Assembly: GCA_034406715.1 (NCBI GenBank)
Contig: CP137872.1
Location: 372,001-436,000, forward strand
DNA: 64,000 nucleotides
Reading direction: 5' to 3'
Source of the DNA: Rhodotorula mucilaginosa
Taxonomy: Eukaryota; Basidiomycota; Microbotryomycetes; Sporidiobolales; Sporidiobolaceae
Part shown: piece after piece, positions 1-10,118 of the stretch
Position numbering within the stretch: position 1 is the first letter of the stretch
Layout of the letters: every line of letters starts with the position of its first letter
The notes under the pieces: model-generated
Database searches by the model: none
What the model was told of the DNA's origin: nothing
The model's input: only the letters and a program-made list of their open reading frames with translations
Position numbers and translations under genes: made by a program

Positions 1-166
1 CTACACTCGGACAGGACTAGAATCGCTATTCATTCGACCCGGGCTACACTCCGACCCGCTCCATCGCGTGAGGACACGAGTCGCCGCTTGCTGCTCGTCG
101 AGGATCAGTCAACTCGCCCTTTCGCCCTCGCACGTACACGCACGCCAGGGGCACTGGACTGCAGCC

Positions 167-2883
167 ATGTCAGACAGGAGAAGGACTACAATGACCACCC
201 ACTCGCTCGGCGGTCAGGGAGCCGTCCCGTCGTCGATTCCGCGGCCGCCAAACACCCTCAGGCACAGTCTCGCACCCGCCGCTCAAGGCCGGCAGAGCAT
301 CGCACCGGGTGGTGGTGGTGCATTTGGAGGACGAGTCTCGGGCAGGGCGAGTATGGCCCCCGGAGCAGGCGGAGCAGGCGCGTTCGCAGACTCGCAAAAC
401 TCGCAATCCGGTCCTGGCGCCAGTCAGGGCGGCAGCCAGTTCTCGCAGGGGCACGGAGGACCGCCGCCGCCGCCGCCGCAGTCGTCGCACCTCGTCGCGC
501 CTATGACGGCGAGCAGGGCCGGCAACGTCTACACCTCGTTCGGCGCGAGTCAGAGCGCCGCAAAGGCCCACCCGACCCTCCGGACTTCCATGGCCGCCGA
601 CTATGCCCCGCCCAGGCAAGCCATCTCTCTCGTTTACCGGGTCTAATCAAGCGACGCTGACCTCTCCAGCCGACACCGCAGCGAACGGAGGACGTCGACG
701 TTCCGCCGCTCGACCATGGCCAACTCGGTCATGGCCACCCCGGGAGGCCACATCGGCGTCGGTGCCTCTTCGCGCGCCAACGCCGTCAAGGACCCGCGCG
801 ACCCTCGCCCGCGCGTCGTCCGCGACCGCCTCGCGCAAGACATTGTCGACTTTTGCGAACTGCGCCAACACAGCGTCATGATCCGCGAGTTGCTCCAACC
901 GACCGGGACCCAGTTCTACAACATCTTCAAATACCTCGTCATGCAGTACGCCGGGATCAAATTCGGAGAGATGCTCGGACCCAAGGGGAAACCCGAAGAC
1001 GAGGTGCTCGCCATTCTGCGCGCGTGCCAGTACCCGTTCGCCGACTCGATCAGCAAGAGTCACTTGCAGGCCGTCGGTTCGGCGCAGAGCTGGCCCAACA
1101 TGCTCGCCATGTTGCACTGGTTCGTCGAGATGATGAACGTGAGCTCCCCCCCCCCCCCCCTCCCCCCCTCTCTCTCGCCCAACGCTACGTCGGTATCACA
1201 GTCTAATGGCGAGCGGTCAAATACAGTGCCGCGAATCCGCCTTCGCGTCCTACCCAGAGATCCACATCCCCGCGCCCGGGTATCAAGATCGGTTGGCCGA
1301 AGGCGAGATCGCTCCCGACGCCATCACGCCGCACGCCTGGCTCGACCATCTCGCGAGGGTGTACGCTCGCTTCCTCAACGGAGAGGGAGAACCCCTCGAG
1401 CCGGACAATGCCGACAGTCCGACCGCTTTCCCCGAAGAAGAAGATCAGCTGCGAGATGTCATCGGTGCGTGTTCACCGGAACACTCGGGAGTCTGAAGGG
1501 TCTCCAGCTGATCGTGCGAGTTGTGGCCCCCCATAGAGGCATCGTCGAGTGTTCAACGACAACGACTCGAAGCGATCCGTGCCGAGCACTCGAACCTCGC
1601 TGCGCAATGGGATGAGCTGCAGTCCGTTCCGGTACGACAAACCGCTTTCAAGCATGGTCATGATCTCCGGGCTGAACCATGAGAACCTCTCCAGGATCCG
1701 ATCCACGCCTACTCGGCACACTGTACGAGGCTCAAGAGTGACGTCGGCAAAGCTACCGACTACATCGCCAAGACCAAGAACACGCTGGCCGCGCTCGCGC
1801 AGCAGAAAGCTGATTTCGAGGAGGACATCCAGCGAGCGCGTGAGTTGCCGAGCTACGAATTGGCGCCTCTACGCAGGACTCAGAAGCTAAATATTTACGT
1901 GTGCACCCTACAGTCCGAGATCGCGAGGAGAAGCGCGAACAGCAGGCGCAGACAGAGCGGACGATCCGGGGGCAGAAGCTCACGCCGCTCGAGATTCAGA
2001 ACCTCTCGACCGAGCGCTCGGCCCTGAGTCGCCAAATGCAAGACATCCAGCAGCGGTACCGGACTGCCGTCTCGCGAACGATGAACCTCGAGATCGACCT
2101 CAACAAGCGGATCGACGAGGCGACGGCCCTCGCGGCTCGGTACGAAGAAAAGGCGCAGCCGCTCGGACTCTTGAACGGTCCGCTTGACGGGTACGAGGAC
2201 GTCCCGTTCGCGCAAGAGATCAACGGCGCGAGCGACAACCCCGTCCCGGAGGGGCTCGGCACCGTGGTCAAGCCGGCGTTGTCCAAGCTGCGGCAAAAGA
2301 CGCGCGACGAGATCCGCGACGTCAACATGTCCGACTTTCGGATCGAGTCCGAGCTCACAAAGCTCAAAGAGATCTTGGCCGACTTGCGCGAGAAGGAGAC
2401 GGTGCAGGTGCAAGAGCTCGACGTGGTCGACCATGAGAAGGGTCAGATGCAAGAGGTGCGTGCTTCCTTCTTCTCCCGTTTCGCGCAATTGCGTTCTCTG
2501 TTCACGTGTCATAACCGCAGGCTATGGACCGGGAGCTTGCCACGACCGGAGCCGAGCTCGAACGTTTGCAGAACCAGGTCCTCGCCGTCCAGGCCACGAT
2601 GAACGATGCCCTCGCCGCAGCGAACCACCGCTACGAGCAGCGGGTCGTCGAGTGCGCCTTTCTTTCGAACTCTCTCCGAAGAGTAGGAGACGATAAGCTG
2701 ATTGCTGCCGTCCCCGTGCTTCGCAGACGCATGGCGGCTTATGAGCAGACATCGGCTCTCCGCCGCAAGAACCGCGACGCGCTCGAGCAGGCCATCGAGC
2801 AGTTCATGGGCTACAAGGAGCACATGACGGACGGCACCGACCGACTCGCGACCTTGCTCGACGAGGTGGCGGCGACAGTTTAG
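167..2883 (+). CDS. NDC80: Kinetochore protein Ndc80/Hec1 (multi-exon)
   Basis: Ndc80 is the microtubule-binding subunit of the outer-kinetochore Ndc80 complex (with Nuf2, Spc24, Spc25). After a basic, Ser/Gly/Pro-rich disordered tail, the second exon encodes the calponin-homology head: DPRPRVVRDRLAQDIVDF, then YNIFKYLV, then YPFADSISKSHLQAVGS and WPNMLAMLHWFVEMM. This is the Ndc80 family signature. The next exon continues with YPEIHIPAPGYQDRL, and the rest is a long coiled coil (for example KLKEILADLREKETVQVQE). I read introns at about 616-681, 1139-1226, 1465 to about 1528, about 1632 to 1692 and 2457-2520, with further small introns between about 1840 and 1915. The start ATG at 167 opens a typical basic tail; an upstream in-frame extension begins at 68 but not with a better context. 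The stop is TAG at 2881-2883. Identification is firm; some coiled-coil exon edges are approximate. Confidence 0.93.
616..681 (+). other. Probable GC-AG intron 1 of NDC80
   Basis: The first exon and the calponin-homology exon are in the same frame, separated by a TAA at 644-646, so an intron whose length is a multiple of three is needed. No GT donor near the boundary gives this with the available AG acceptors. A GC donor at 616 in the context CCCAG|GCAAGC does. It gives 54 nt to the acceptor ending at 669 or 66 nt to that ending at 681, with a CTGAC branch-like site at 656-660. GCAAG after AG is the known consensus of GC-AG introns. Confidence 0.6.
1146..1160 (+). repeat. Run of 15 C inside NDC80 intron 2
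   Basis: An uninterrupted C15 tract follows seven bases after the GTGAGC donor of the 1139-1226 intron and is followed by a second C-rich run. It lies near the 5' splice site, not at the usual polypyrimidine position before the acceptor. Such runs vary in length easily and could be a sequencing-length artefact. Confidence 0.85.
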
Positions 2884-3143
2884 ATCGCCCGTCTCGGTCT
2901 TTCCTTCCTCTCTTTCGATTTTCGTATCAAACGACAGTTCTCGGCCCCCCTCCCTTTAATGGTCCCGGCGCCCTACATTATGTTGTGTAATGCTGTTTTC
3001 TTATGTGGAACGTATGTTCTGGTTACATCTGGGTCCAATCCGATACAAGAGAGACATGACACGGAAATAAATACGACAAGACGGACGGCGAGAGAGGAGG
3101 TGCGTTATCTATCAACAGGGGTGAAAGGGTTGGCGAATGGCGC

Positions 3144-4418
3144 TCACGAGCGCTTGACGAGGCGCATTCGACGCATCCCCATGCCTTTGGCTCCCGGTCG
3201 TGCACCCGTGCCGACGCGTTTGCCCGCCTCTTGCTTGACGACCTTGCCGGCTTTTTCGCCTCCGCCGACCCGCTGCGCCTTCACCGGCTTGGGCGCCGAG
3301 TCGGCTCCGGGCAAAGGCTTGACGACGCGACCTCCTGTGCCGATCTTGGGTTTCCCGACAGCGGGTGCGGCGAGGTCTTCCTCGACTCCGAGCTCCTCCG
3401 CGGCCGGCTCCGCGACGAGGACCTTTTCCCCCTTCGCCGGCTCTGGTTGGCGGATCTTTTCGGAGGGAGGCGGAGGAACCTCCTTCTTGTCGTCCGACTC
3501 GAATGACGCCGCTTTGGCTGCGGCGTGGGAGGCCGCTTCGGTCGTTTCCGAATTGGCAGCCGCGTCTGCCTTGTCGGCAATGGCTTGCTGCACGTCCTTT
3601 GGCATCGGAGGCGCATCTTTGCCTTTCGTCGGAGGCAGGACGAGCGCAGCCATCGGAGCGGCGTCAGCAGCACCCTTTTTGGTCGCCACGCTCGGAGTGT
3701 CTTCCAAACCGTCCTCTCCGGGAGTCGAAGTGGCGGAACCGGCTTCCTCGTCGACAGCGCCTCCGCCGCCGCCAGTCTCCTGCGCCGACTCGGCGGTCGT
3801 TGTATCGGTGGTAGTTTGCTCTTGCTTGGCGCCCTTCTTCTTGTCGACCGCCTGCTTCTTGCCACCGCCGCCTTGCGCGGCCGCCGCCTTTTTCCTCGGC
3901 ACGGGCGCCTGCGCCTCTGCCAGCTCGGCTTCGAGGCGAGCCATCTCGTGAGGCGAGTACACGCCAGCCTTGGCCTTGGCGTCCTCGACGGCGGCGCGAT
4001 CGGCCGGCTTGAGGGCGTCTTGCGGCGGCGTCTTGCCGAACGGACGCGCGTGATGGTTTGCGAGCCTCGCCGCTTGCTCTTCCGGATCGACGGCCCCCGG
4101 AACCGCGAGGATAGGATCTTCGTCGGCGCGGTAGTTCTTGCGCGGAATCGCTTCGGCCTCGAGGTTTGTCGGCGGCGGCGCGTCTGCTCCGGCGTCGTTG
4201 CCCATGTCGCCCATGATCCCTCCGCCGCTTCCCCAGCTCCAGTTTTCTCGGACCTTGGCCGCGACGGAGCCCTTGGACGAAGATGCGGGAGAAGCGGCGC
4301 CGGTCAGGGCGGTGGCGTCGTACAGGGTCAAGGTGTAGATAGTCGCGAGGGAGATGGCGATGGCGATGAGTCCGCGTCGCGAAGTGACGAGCCTGCCTAT
4401 GCTCGCGACGAGCGCCAT
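3144..4418 (-). CDS. Ala/Lys-rich signal-anchor protein, unknown function
   Basis: A single open frame of 424 residues starting MALVASIGRLVTSRRGLIAI. Residues about 15-32 form one hydrophobic segment after a basic stretch, which suggests a type II signal anchor or uncleaved signal. The remainder is low in hydrophobic residues and rich in Ala, Lys, Pro and Glu, with Gln/Lys tracts (GGGGKKQAVDKKKG) and a very basic C-terminus ending MGMRRMRLVKRS. The open frame extends upstream to 4712, but the residues before 4418 look like untranslated leader, and the ATG at 4418 directly precedes the membrane segment. I recognise no catalytic domain. Known Golgi glycosyltransferases share the anchor-plus-stem layout, but no transferase domain follows here. 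It converges with NDC80, with about 260 bp between the stops. Confidence 0.7.
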   Translation of the reverse strand: MALVASIGRLVTSRRGLIAIAISLATIYTLTLYDATALTGAASPASSSKGSVAAKVRENWSWGSGGGIMGDMGNDAGADAPPPTNLEAEAIPRKNYRADEDPILAVPGAVDPEEQAARLANHHARPFGKTPPQDALKPADRAAVEDAKAKAGVYSPHEMARLEAELAEAQAPVPRKKAAAAQGGGGKKQAVDKKKGAKQEQTTTDTTTAESAQETGGGGGAVDEEAGSATSTPGEDGLEDTPSVATKKGAADAAPMAALVLPPTKGKDAPPMPKDVQQAIADKADAAANSETTEAASHAAAKAASFESDDKKEVPPPPSEKIRQPEPAKGEKVLVAEPAAEELGVEEDLAAPAVGKPKIGTGGRVVKPLPGADSAPKPVKAQRVGGGEKAGKVVKQEAGKRVGTGARPGAKGMGMRRMRLVKRS

Positions 4419-5439
4419 GTTTCGCTGGTCGCGGTCGAGTTGGCTGCACGCCAGCCACGCGGGAACGACTGGTCGACGTCGATTCCGAGGAGTGTCGACA
4501 GGAAAAGGTTGAATGCACTCCGAAAAGTGGAGCAGCGTCTCGATCGTTGCAGTCCGGAGGTTCGAGGTTCGTCGAGGACGCTGAGAGCGCAAAGCTGTCC
4601 CACTCGTGTACGCTTGAGTCCTTGGAAGAGCAGAAGCTGCAAACACCAGCTCGGGTCCGAGTTGAGCGAAAATTCCTCCTTCTCGATCGAGCAAATTTCG
4701 GCAACCGGGCAACTTGGCGAGGTCGATCCGTAGACTCGACTCGCTCGCTGGCAGCGCGGGTTCTTCGCTTTCCGGCTCAGCAGCGAGTGCTGTCTACAGA
4801 TGAGCAGAGTGTGCGGGACCAAAGAACGTCGGCATCTCAAGCTCCGCGGGCCTTCGGCAGCAACAATTTGCCACCATGCGCACTAGTACTACACTCACGC
4901 TAGACTCGTAACGGTCCACTTGAGTCTTCGTGAAATTGGCACGCGGCGCGCGTGCGCTCTGCAGCGAAAAAAAAACAAAGGCGAAGAGGCGACATCCCTT
5001 CCGAGAGCGGAAAGGTTCCCTACGGGCCTACTCTGGCTGCCGAATCAAGCTTGACGCTTACCCACCGATTGCACTGCACTGTTGAGCTTGACAATCTGCG
5101 CATTGCCGCGTACTGTACGGTTCGTCACGGTTGCGCGTCGGCTGTGAGCCATGCCGCGGAGGGTTCTGCTCCGCTGCAACACAACTCCGATGGGCGACAG
5201 CGACCGTTACCCACTTGCGGCCAGCTTGAGTGGTTTGTCATGCATCAGTGGTTTTTCAGTGAGTTTCAAGGGAGAGATCAGAGCTCGTTCGGAGAAGAGA
5301 AGAAGGGTTAGTTTGAGGAGGGTGTGCGCTGCGCTGCGGGTGAGCTAGACAATTACAACCAGAATAAGACAGATCAGAATGGCATGGCGTCAGGAAGGAA
5401 AGGGAAAACGACCAGCTTGGGGCGTCGGACGTCGTCGAA
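4419..5439. other. Intergenic region, no gene seen
   Basis: About 1 kb between the start of the signal-anchor gene and the stop of the BBP gene, both on the minus strand. It should hold the BBP 3' UTR and the promoter and leader of the signal-anchor gene. Short open frames exist on both strands, but none shows a recognisable domain or splice-linked continuation. Confidence 0.6.
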
Positions 5440-7661
5440 TCAGTAGCCCGGGACTGGCGGAGCGGGAGGGTAGCCGCCGTATCCTTGCTGCGGCGGCGGC
5501 GGCGGAGGAGGCTGCTGGTGCTGCTGAGGAGGGTAACCGCCACCGTCTGTTTCGAGCAAGTTGGTCAGCATGCTGCGACCGAGCACGTAGCAGGAAAGAC
5601 TCACAGCCTTGCTGCGGGTAGCCTTGGTACCCGCCGCCGCCGCCGTGATGCGGACCGGGACCCATCGGCGGACGACCCATCGGCGGGGGTCCACGGTTGA
5701 AACCACCCGGAGGTCCCCTTCGCCACGAGTTCGCACAGGGTCAGCAAGCCCTCCAAATACTCTACATCAAAGCGGAGGAACGGCGACTCACCAGTTCTCG
5801 GGGATCCGCCAAGGCGGGATCTTTTGACCCTTGTCGTCGAGCGGCTGCGGCGGCGCCATACCCATGCCCATGCCCATGCCCGGACCTCCTCCCGGTCCCG
5901 CAGGCGCACCTCCAACACCAGCACCACCACCAACAGGCGGGGCCGTGTCCGTCTCGCCGAGCTCGGCCATGAGGGACGCGTACTCCGAGTCGAACACCTG
6001 CGCGGTCGAAGGCGGACCGCCGGGAGGACCGCCTCCGGGCATACCGGGAGAGCCGCCGAATCCGGGAGGTCCACCAAAGCCGCCGCGACGTTGTGTGCAA
6101 TCACGAGCCATGTGACCGGCTGCCGGGGGGAGCAAAACGAGTCAGGGCGGGTGCAGTCTCCTGCGAAGGGAAGAAGGAAGGGGGGACCTACCTCCACCAC
6201 AGATTCGGCAGATGATGTTGGCGCTCCAGTTCTTTTGCTCCGGGCAGTCGTACTTGCGATGTCCCAGGCCACCGCAGTTCCTGAGGGTGGTCGGAGGAAG
6301 GGCGGGATGAGTTAACCGATTGCCACGAAAATCGAGGAAGTCGAGACGACTCACTGGCAGACCTGGTTCTCGTCGTCACGGAGGGTACCGTTGAGCGAGG
6401 CGAGTTCACGCAGCTGGTTCCGTTTGTGGTCGTTCTGCCCTTCCGGAACCGATGCGGCCTGCAAGAGTAAAGGAGGAGAAGGATCAGCCGGCGAGTCCCC
6501 GGCCGGCACCAAGAGCACAGGGAAGAGGTCGATACGTACCGTCTCGATGACGCTGTTGATCAGCTTGACACACGCCTGGACTTTTTCTTCGCTGTCGGCC
6601 GTGATGAGGCAGTGCAACTCGTCCGTCTCGTCTTCCTCGCGGTGACCGGGCTTGCCCTTGCCCTCCTTGACCGAGCCCTTTCCACGGATACTGATCCTCG
6701 CGCCACTCTCGCGCTCCATCTTCTTGAGCGAGTTGCCGCGCGGGCCGACGAGGAGGCCGAAAAAGTTGATCTCGGGGAACTCTTTGACGGGGATGTAGAC
6801 CTTGTCGGTCGGGCGGCCCGAGTTCTGACGCTTGGCCATGAGGTACTCTGCCGGAGCGCGATAGTTGGGGTCCAACTTGATCTGGCGCTCGACGAGGCGC
6901 ATGCGCTCGTCCTCGAGCTTCTTGCGGTACCGGACCTCGCGGGTATTGGTACGGCGACCGTGCGCGTCGTAGGTCGGCGGCGGCGAGGGCGAACGAAGGT
7001 GGTCGGGCGGGACGACATTGCCCGTCTTGAGTGACCGTCCGATCTCGTCGAGACGCAGGTTGACTGCCAGAGGAAAAAAACACGGGTCAACCACACACGA
7101 GTTAGCTGGCGGCGAGGAGGAAGCACACGTACGGGCATAGCTTTCGAGGTCCTTTTCCTGTACACCGCCCGTAATAGCGACGGGCATGGCTCCCTCCTGC
7201 TTGTCTCCCCAACGACTCTTGCGCTTGCGTTCGCCCGACGGAGCGGGCGACTCGCTACCGAGGGGCGGAGGCGGCGGCGGGGGCTGCATCGGACCCCCCG
7301 GGCCGTGGCCGTAGCCGTGACCGGGTGCACCCCCCATGGGTCGACCACGGTCATCGAAAGCGGGCGGTCCCCCGCCGCCGCGGTCATCGAAGCGGCTCGA
7401 CGACGAGGGGCGCCCGGGGTCGTCGTAGCCGCCGTACGAGTCCCTCTGCTGCTGCTGCGGCGGCGGTCCGCGGCCGTAGTCATCGCGGCCGTGCGGACCT
7501 CCGTTCTGTCCACCGTAGCCACCGCTGCCGTAGTCGTCGCCGCGACCGGGTCCACCATCGGGAGGCGGAGGACCACCTGGCCCTCCTCCTCCTCCCCAGC
7601 GCCGTTGGGCAGCTAAGGGAGCCTCGTTGGCGCCCGTCTGTCGTGCATTGGAGCGGTACAT
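5440..7661 (-). CDS. MSL5: Branchpoint-bridging protein / splicing factor SF1
   Basis: SF1/BBP binds the intron branch-site sequence and bridges to U2AF during early spliceosome assembly in the nucleus. The N-terminus is Gly/Pro/Asp-rich, followed by KRKSRWGD, the U2AF-ligand-like motif typical of SF1. A helix-hairpin region with the NTREVRYRKKLEDERMRLVE block comes next, then the KH-QUA2 core (VYIPVKEFPEINFFGLLVGP and GNSLKKMERESGARISIRGK). Two CCHC zinc knuckles follow on separate exons: CQNCGGLGHRKYDC and CRICGGAGHMARDC. The C-terminus is proline/glycine-rich, ending QQGYGGYPPAPPVPGY. At least six introns interrupt it, including ones near 7070-7130, 6470-6540 and 6300-6355. The stop is TGA at 5440-5442 on the complement. 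Identification is very secure. Confidence 0.95.
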
Positions 7662-8051
7662 GGCGCGCTCTGACTCGCGTCTGCGAGGTTCGCTCTGTCG
7701 TGGTCAGCGAGGAGAAAGGAGACGAGGAACCGATGGTCGAGTCTACGCGCACAGCGTAGGAGGTGCAAGAGAGCAACAGAGGGCGCTCTGGTATCGCTTT
7801 GAACCGACTTACAGCCTGCGTGCGCGTCCGAGAGATGACCGTTGCGGGTCAAGTCACCTCGCAGCCACGACCGACTCCTCCTCTGCTTGCAACCAAAAAT
7901 TCCACGCAAGTGAAAAAGGGCGCATGTGATTGCGCAACATGGCAACAGTGAAACTACGAAACAGACCGGTCGGAAAGGGTGGGGGGACCCGCGCGACACA
8001 TAGAGAGAAAAGGACGAAACGGGATGAGACGCAGGCGGGTGAGGGGGTGGG
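7662..8051. other. Intergenic region, BBP promoter and tubulin 3' end
   Basis: A 390 bp stretch between two minus-strand genes. It must contain the BBP promoter and leader and the 3' UTR of the tubulin gene. I see no further gene and no clear TATA element. Confidence 0.6.
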
Positions 8052-9958
8052 TCATTGCTCCTCGGCGTACTCGGCAGCGCCTTCCTCGCCCTCGTAGCCG
8101 CCTTCCTCGTAGGCGCCTTCCTCCTCCTCGTACGCGTCCTCGGCCGTCGCCTCCTGGTACTGCTGGTACTCCGACACCAAGTCGACCATGTTGGACTCGG
8201 CCTCGGTAAACTCCATCTCGTCCATACCCTCGCCAGTGTCTGCAGAATGGCAAAGTGAGCCTTCTCTTGGGAACGAGAGTGTAAAGAGGACGAGTGTGTG
8301 TGTGCTTACACCAATGCATAAAGGCGCGGCGCTTGAAGAGGGCGGCAAACTGGCTGTGGGTCCTCCGGAACAGGTCCTGGACGCACGTGTTGTTGGCGAC
8401 AAACGTCGCCGCGATCGGCGAGTCGACCGGCGGGACCGACGTGAGCGCCGTCTGGACCGCGGACGGGATCCACTCGACAAAGTAGTCGGCGTTCTTGCTC
8501 TGCATCGTCAACATGGCGTCCTCGACCGCGCGACTCGACAGGTCCTTGCCGCGGAAGAGGGCCGCCGCCGTCAGGAACCGACCGCTCCGCATGTCGGTCG
8601 CCGCCATCTGGTTCGCCGGGTCAAACAACTGCTGCGTCAAGTCGGTGATGCTCAACCGCGCGTACTCCTTGGCCGACGGCGCCGTCAACGGCGCGTACGA
8701 CGACGTCAAAAAGTGCAGGCGCGGGAACGGGATCAGGTTGGTCGCGAGCTTGCGCAGGTCCGAGTTGAGTTGGCCCGGGAACCGGAGCGGCGTCGTGATC
8801 CCCGACATGACCTTGGCGATCAGGCCGTTCAGCTCTTGGTAGCTCGGGCTCGACTTTTTCAGCGTCTTGTTGAAGATGTTGTACAGCGCCTCGTTGTCAA
8901 AGTTGAACACGAGGTCGGCGTGCTCGATCAGCTGGGTCAGCGCGAGCGTGGCGTTGTACCTGGTTGGGAAGAAGCGATGTCAGACCAAGGCGGACGAGTT
9001 GTCGGTGGGCAGCAACCACTCACGGCTCGACGACAGTCTCGGAGACTTTGGGCGACGGCAGGATCGAGAAGGTGGCGAGCATGCGGTCCGGGTACTGCGC
9101 GCGAGACGGAGGGGGTTCAGCGGCTGGCTACGAGGGCCGGCTGTACACGCGACGACATTCACCTCTTCCCGAATCTTGCTCAGCAAGAGTGTTCCGAGTC
9201 CGGATCCCGTTCCGCCACCTGCATCCCTTGGAGTGTCAGATTTCGATGTGGGTCAAGGGGAGGGAAACCGGGCGCACCAAGCGAATGGACGAGCTGGAAG
9301 CCCTGCAAGTTGTCGCACGCCTCGGTCTCGTGCCGCGTCTGCTCCATGATCTGGTCGATGAGCTCTGCCCCCTCGGTGTAGTAACCCTTGGCCCAGTTGT
9401 TGCCGGCGCCCGAAGTGCCTGCGATGAATCCAGAGGGCCTGTAGAGGTGACCGAGTTTCGAGGCCCGGATGGCGTCGCCCGTTGACGGCTCGAGGTCGAC
9501 CTGGATCCCTCGCGGCACGTACTTTTGCTCGGCGGCCTCTGCATATCTCGGAAACGGGGCGGTCAGGTCAGGTCGGCGAGAAAGTGGGGGGGACGAGAGA
9601 GACTGACCGGAGAAGAAGACGTCGAGGCGAGCAGTCTGGACGCTCGAAGCGCCGTCGACGATGTGGCCGTCATAGTCGAGTCCGTGCTCCAGCAGGATGT
9701 TCTCCCAGAACGCGGTCGCGACTTGGTTCCCGGCCTGACCTGGTTCAAACAAACATTCCGACACGGCGTCAGCTTCGCTCGCAGCCTGGTTTCGGGGCGA
9801 GCTGCGCTGCCCAGCGTAGGCGAATAGAAGTGGTCCTGGTGCTGCTCCCGCATTGGCCGTGTCCTCGAGGGAGCGCAAGGTCGAGAAGCGGGTCGGCGAG
9901 TGGGTCGAGCACACGAGTTGACCGACTCACCGACTTGAAGCGTGATGAGCTCGCGCAT
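8052..9958 (-). CDS. Divergent beta-tubulin
   Basis: Beta-tubulin pairs with alpha-tubulin in microtubules and hydrolyses GTP at its exchangeable site. Family landmarks are intact: start [29 protein letters not shown], the GTP loop [35 protein letters not shown], and [18 protein letters not shown], followed by an acidic Glu/Gly/Tyr tail ending [11 protein letters not shown]. The first intron follows LQVG, and others split HSLG|GGTG, KIREE|YPDR, VVEP|YNAT and MHW|YTGEG. The body is much less conserved than a usual fungal beta-tubulin. Position 6 is Thr (His is usual), position 198 Leu (Glu is usual) and position 239 Pro (Cys/Ser is usual). This suggests a second, specialised paralog, not the sole cellular beta-tubulin; that is an inference. 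The frame is intact across all exons I checked. Confidence 0.93.
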
Positions 9959-10118
9959 GGTCGTACTTGGCTGTGCGATATTCTGTGAATCAGATCTGCG
10001 CGCGTCTGTTCCCTTTTGTGCAGAGAGCGAGTTGTCGGTTAACGAGGACGACGAGCAGCATGACGACGGCGCTCGTTCTCTTCCCGCCGAACAGCAGAGT
10101 CCTCGAGAAAGGTGGGAA
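9959..10118. promoter_or_regulatory. Short divergent promoter, tubulin / unknown gene
   Basis: Only 160 bp separate the tubulin start codon (minus) from the chosen start of the next gene (plus), so both transcripts must start inside it or in overlapping leaders. I see no clear TATA box. Confidence 0.5.

Noticed and set aside
68-166. Upstream extension of NDC80 to an ATG at 68
   Set aside because: In frame, but it adds a Cys/His-rich stretch unlike Ndc80 tails. The ATG at 167 starts the expected basic, Ser/Thr-rich tail.
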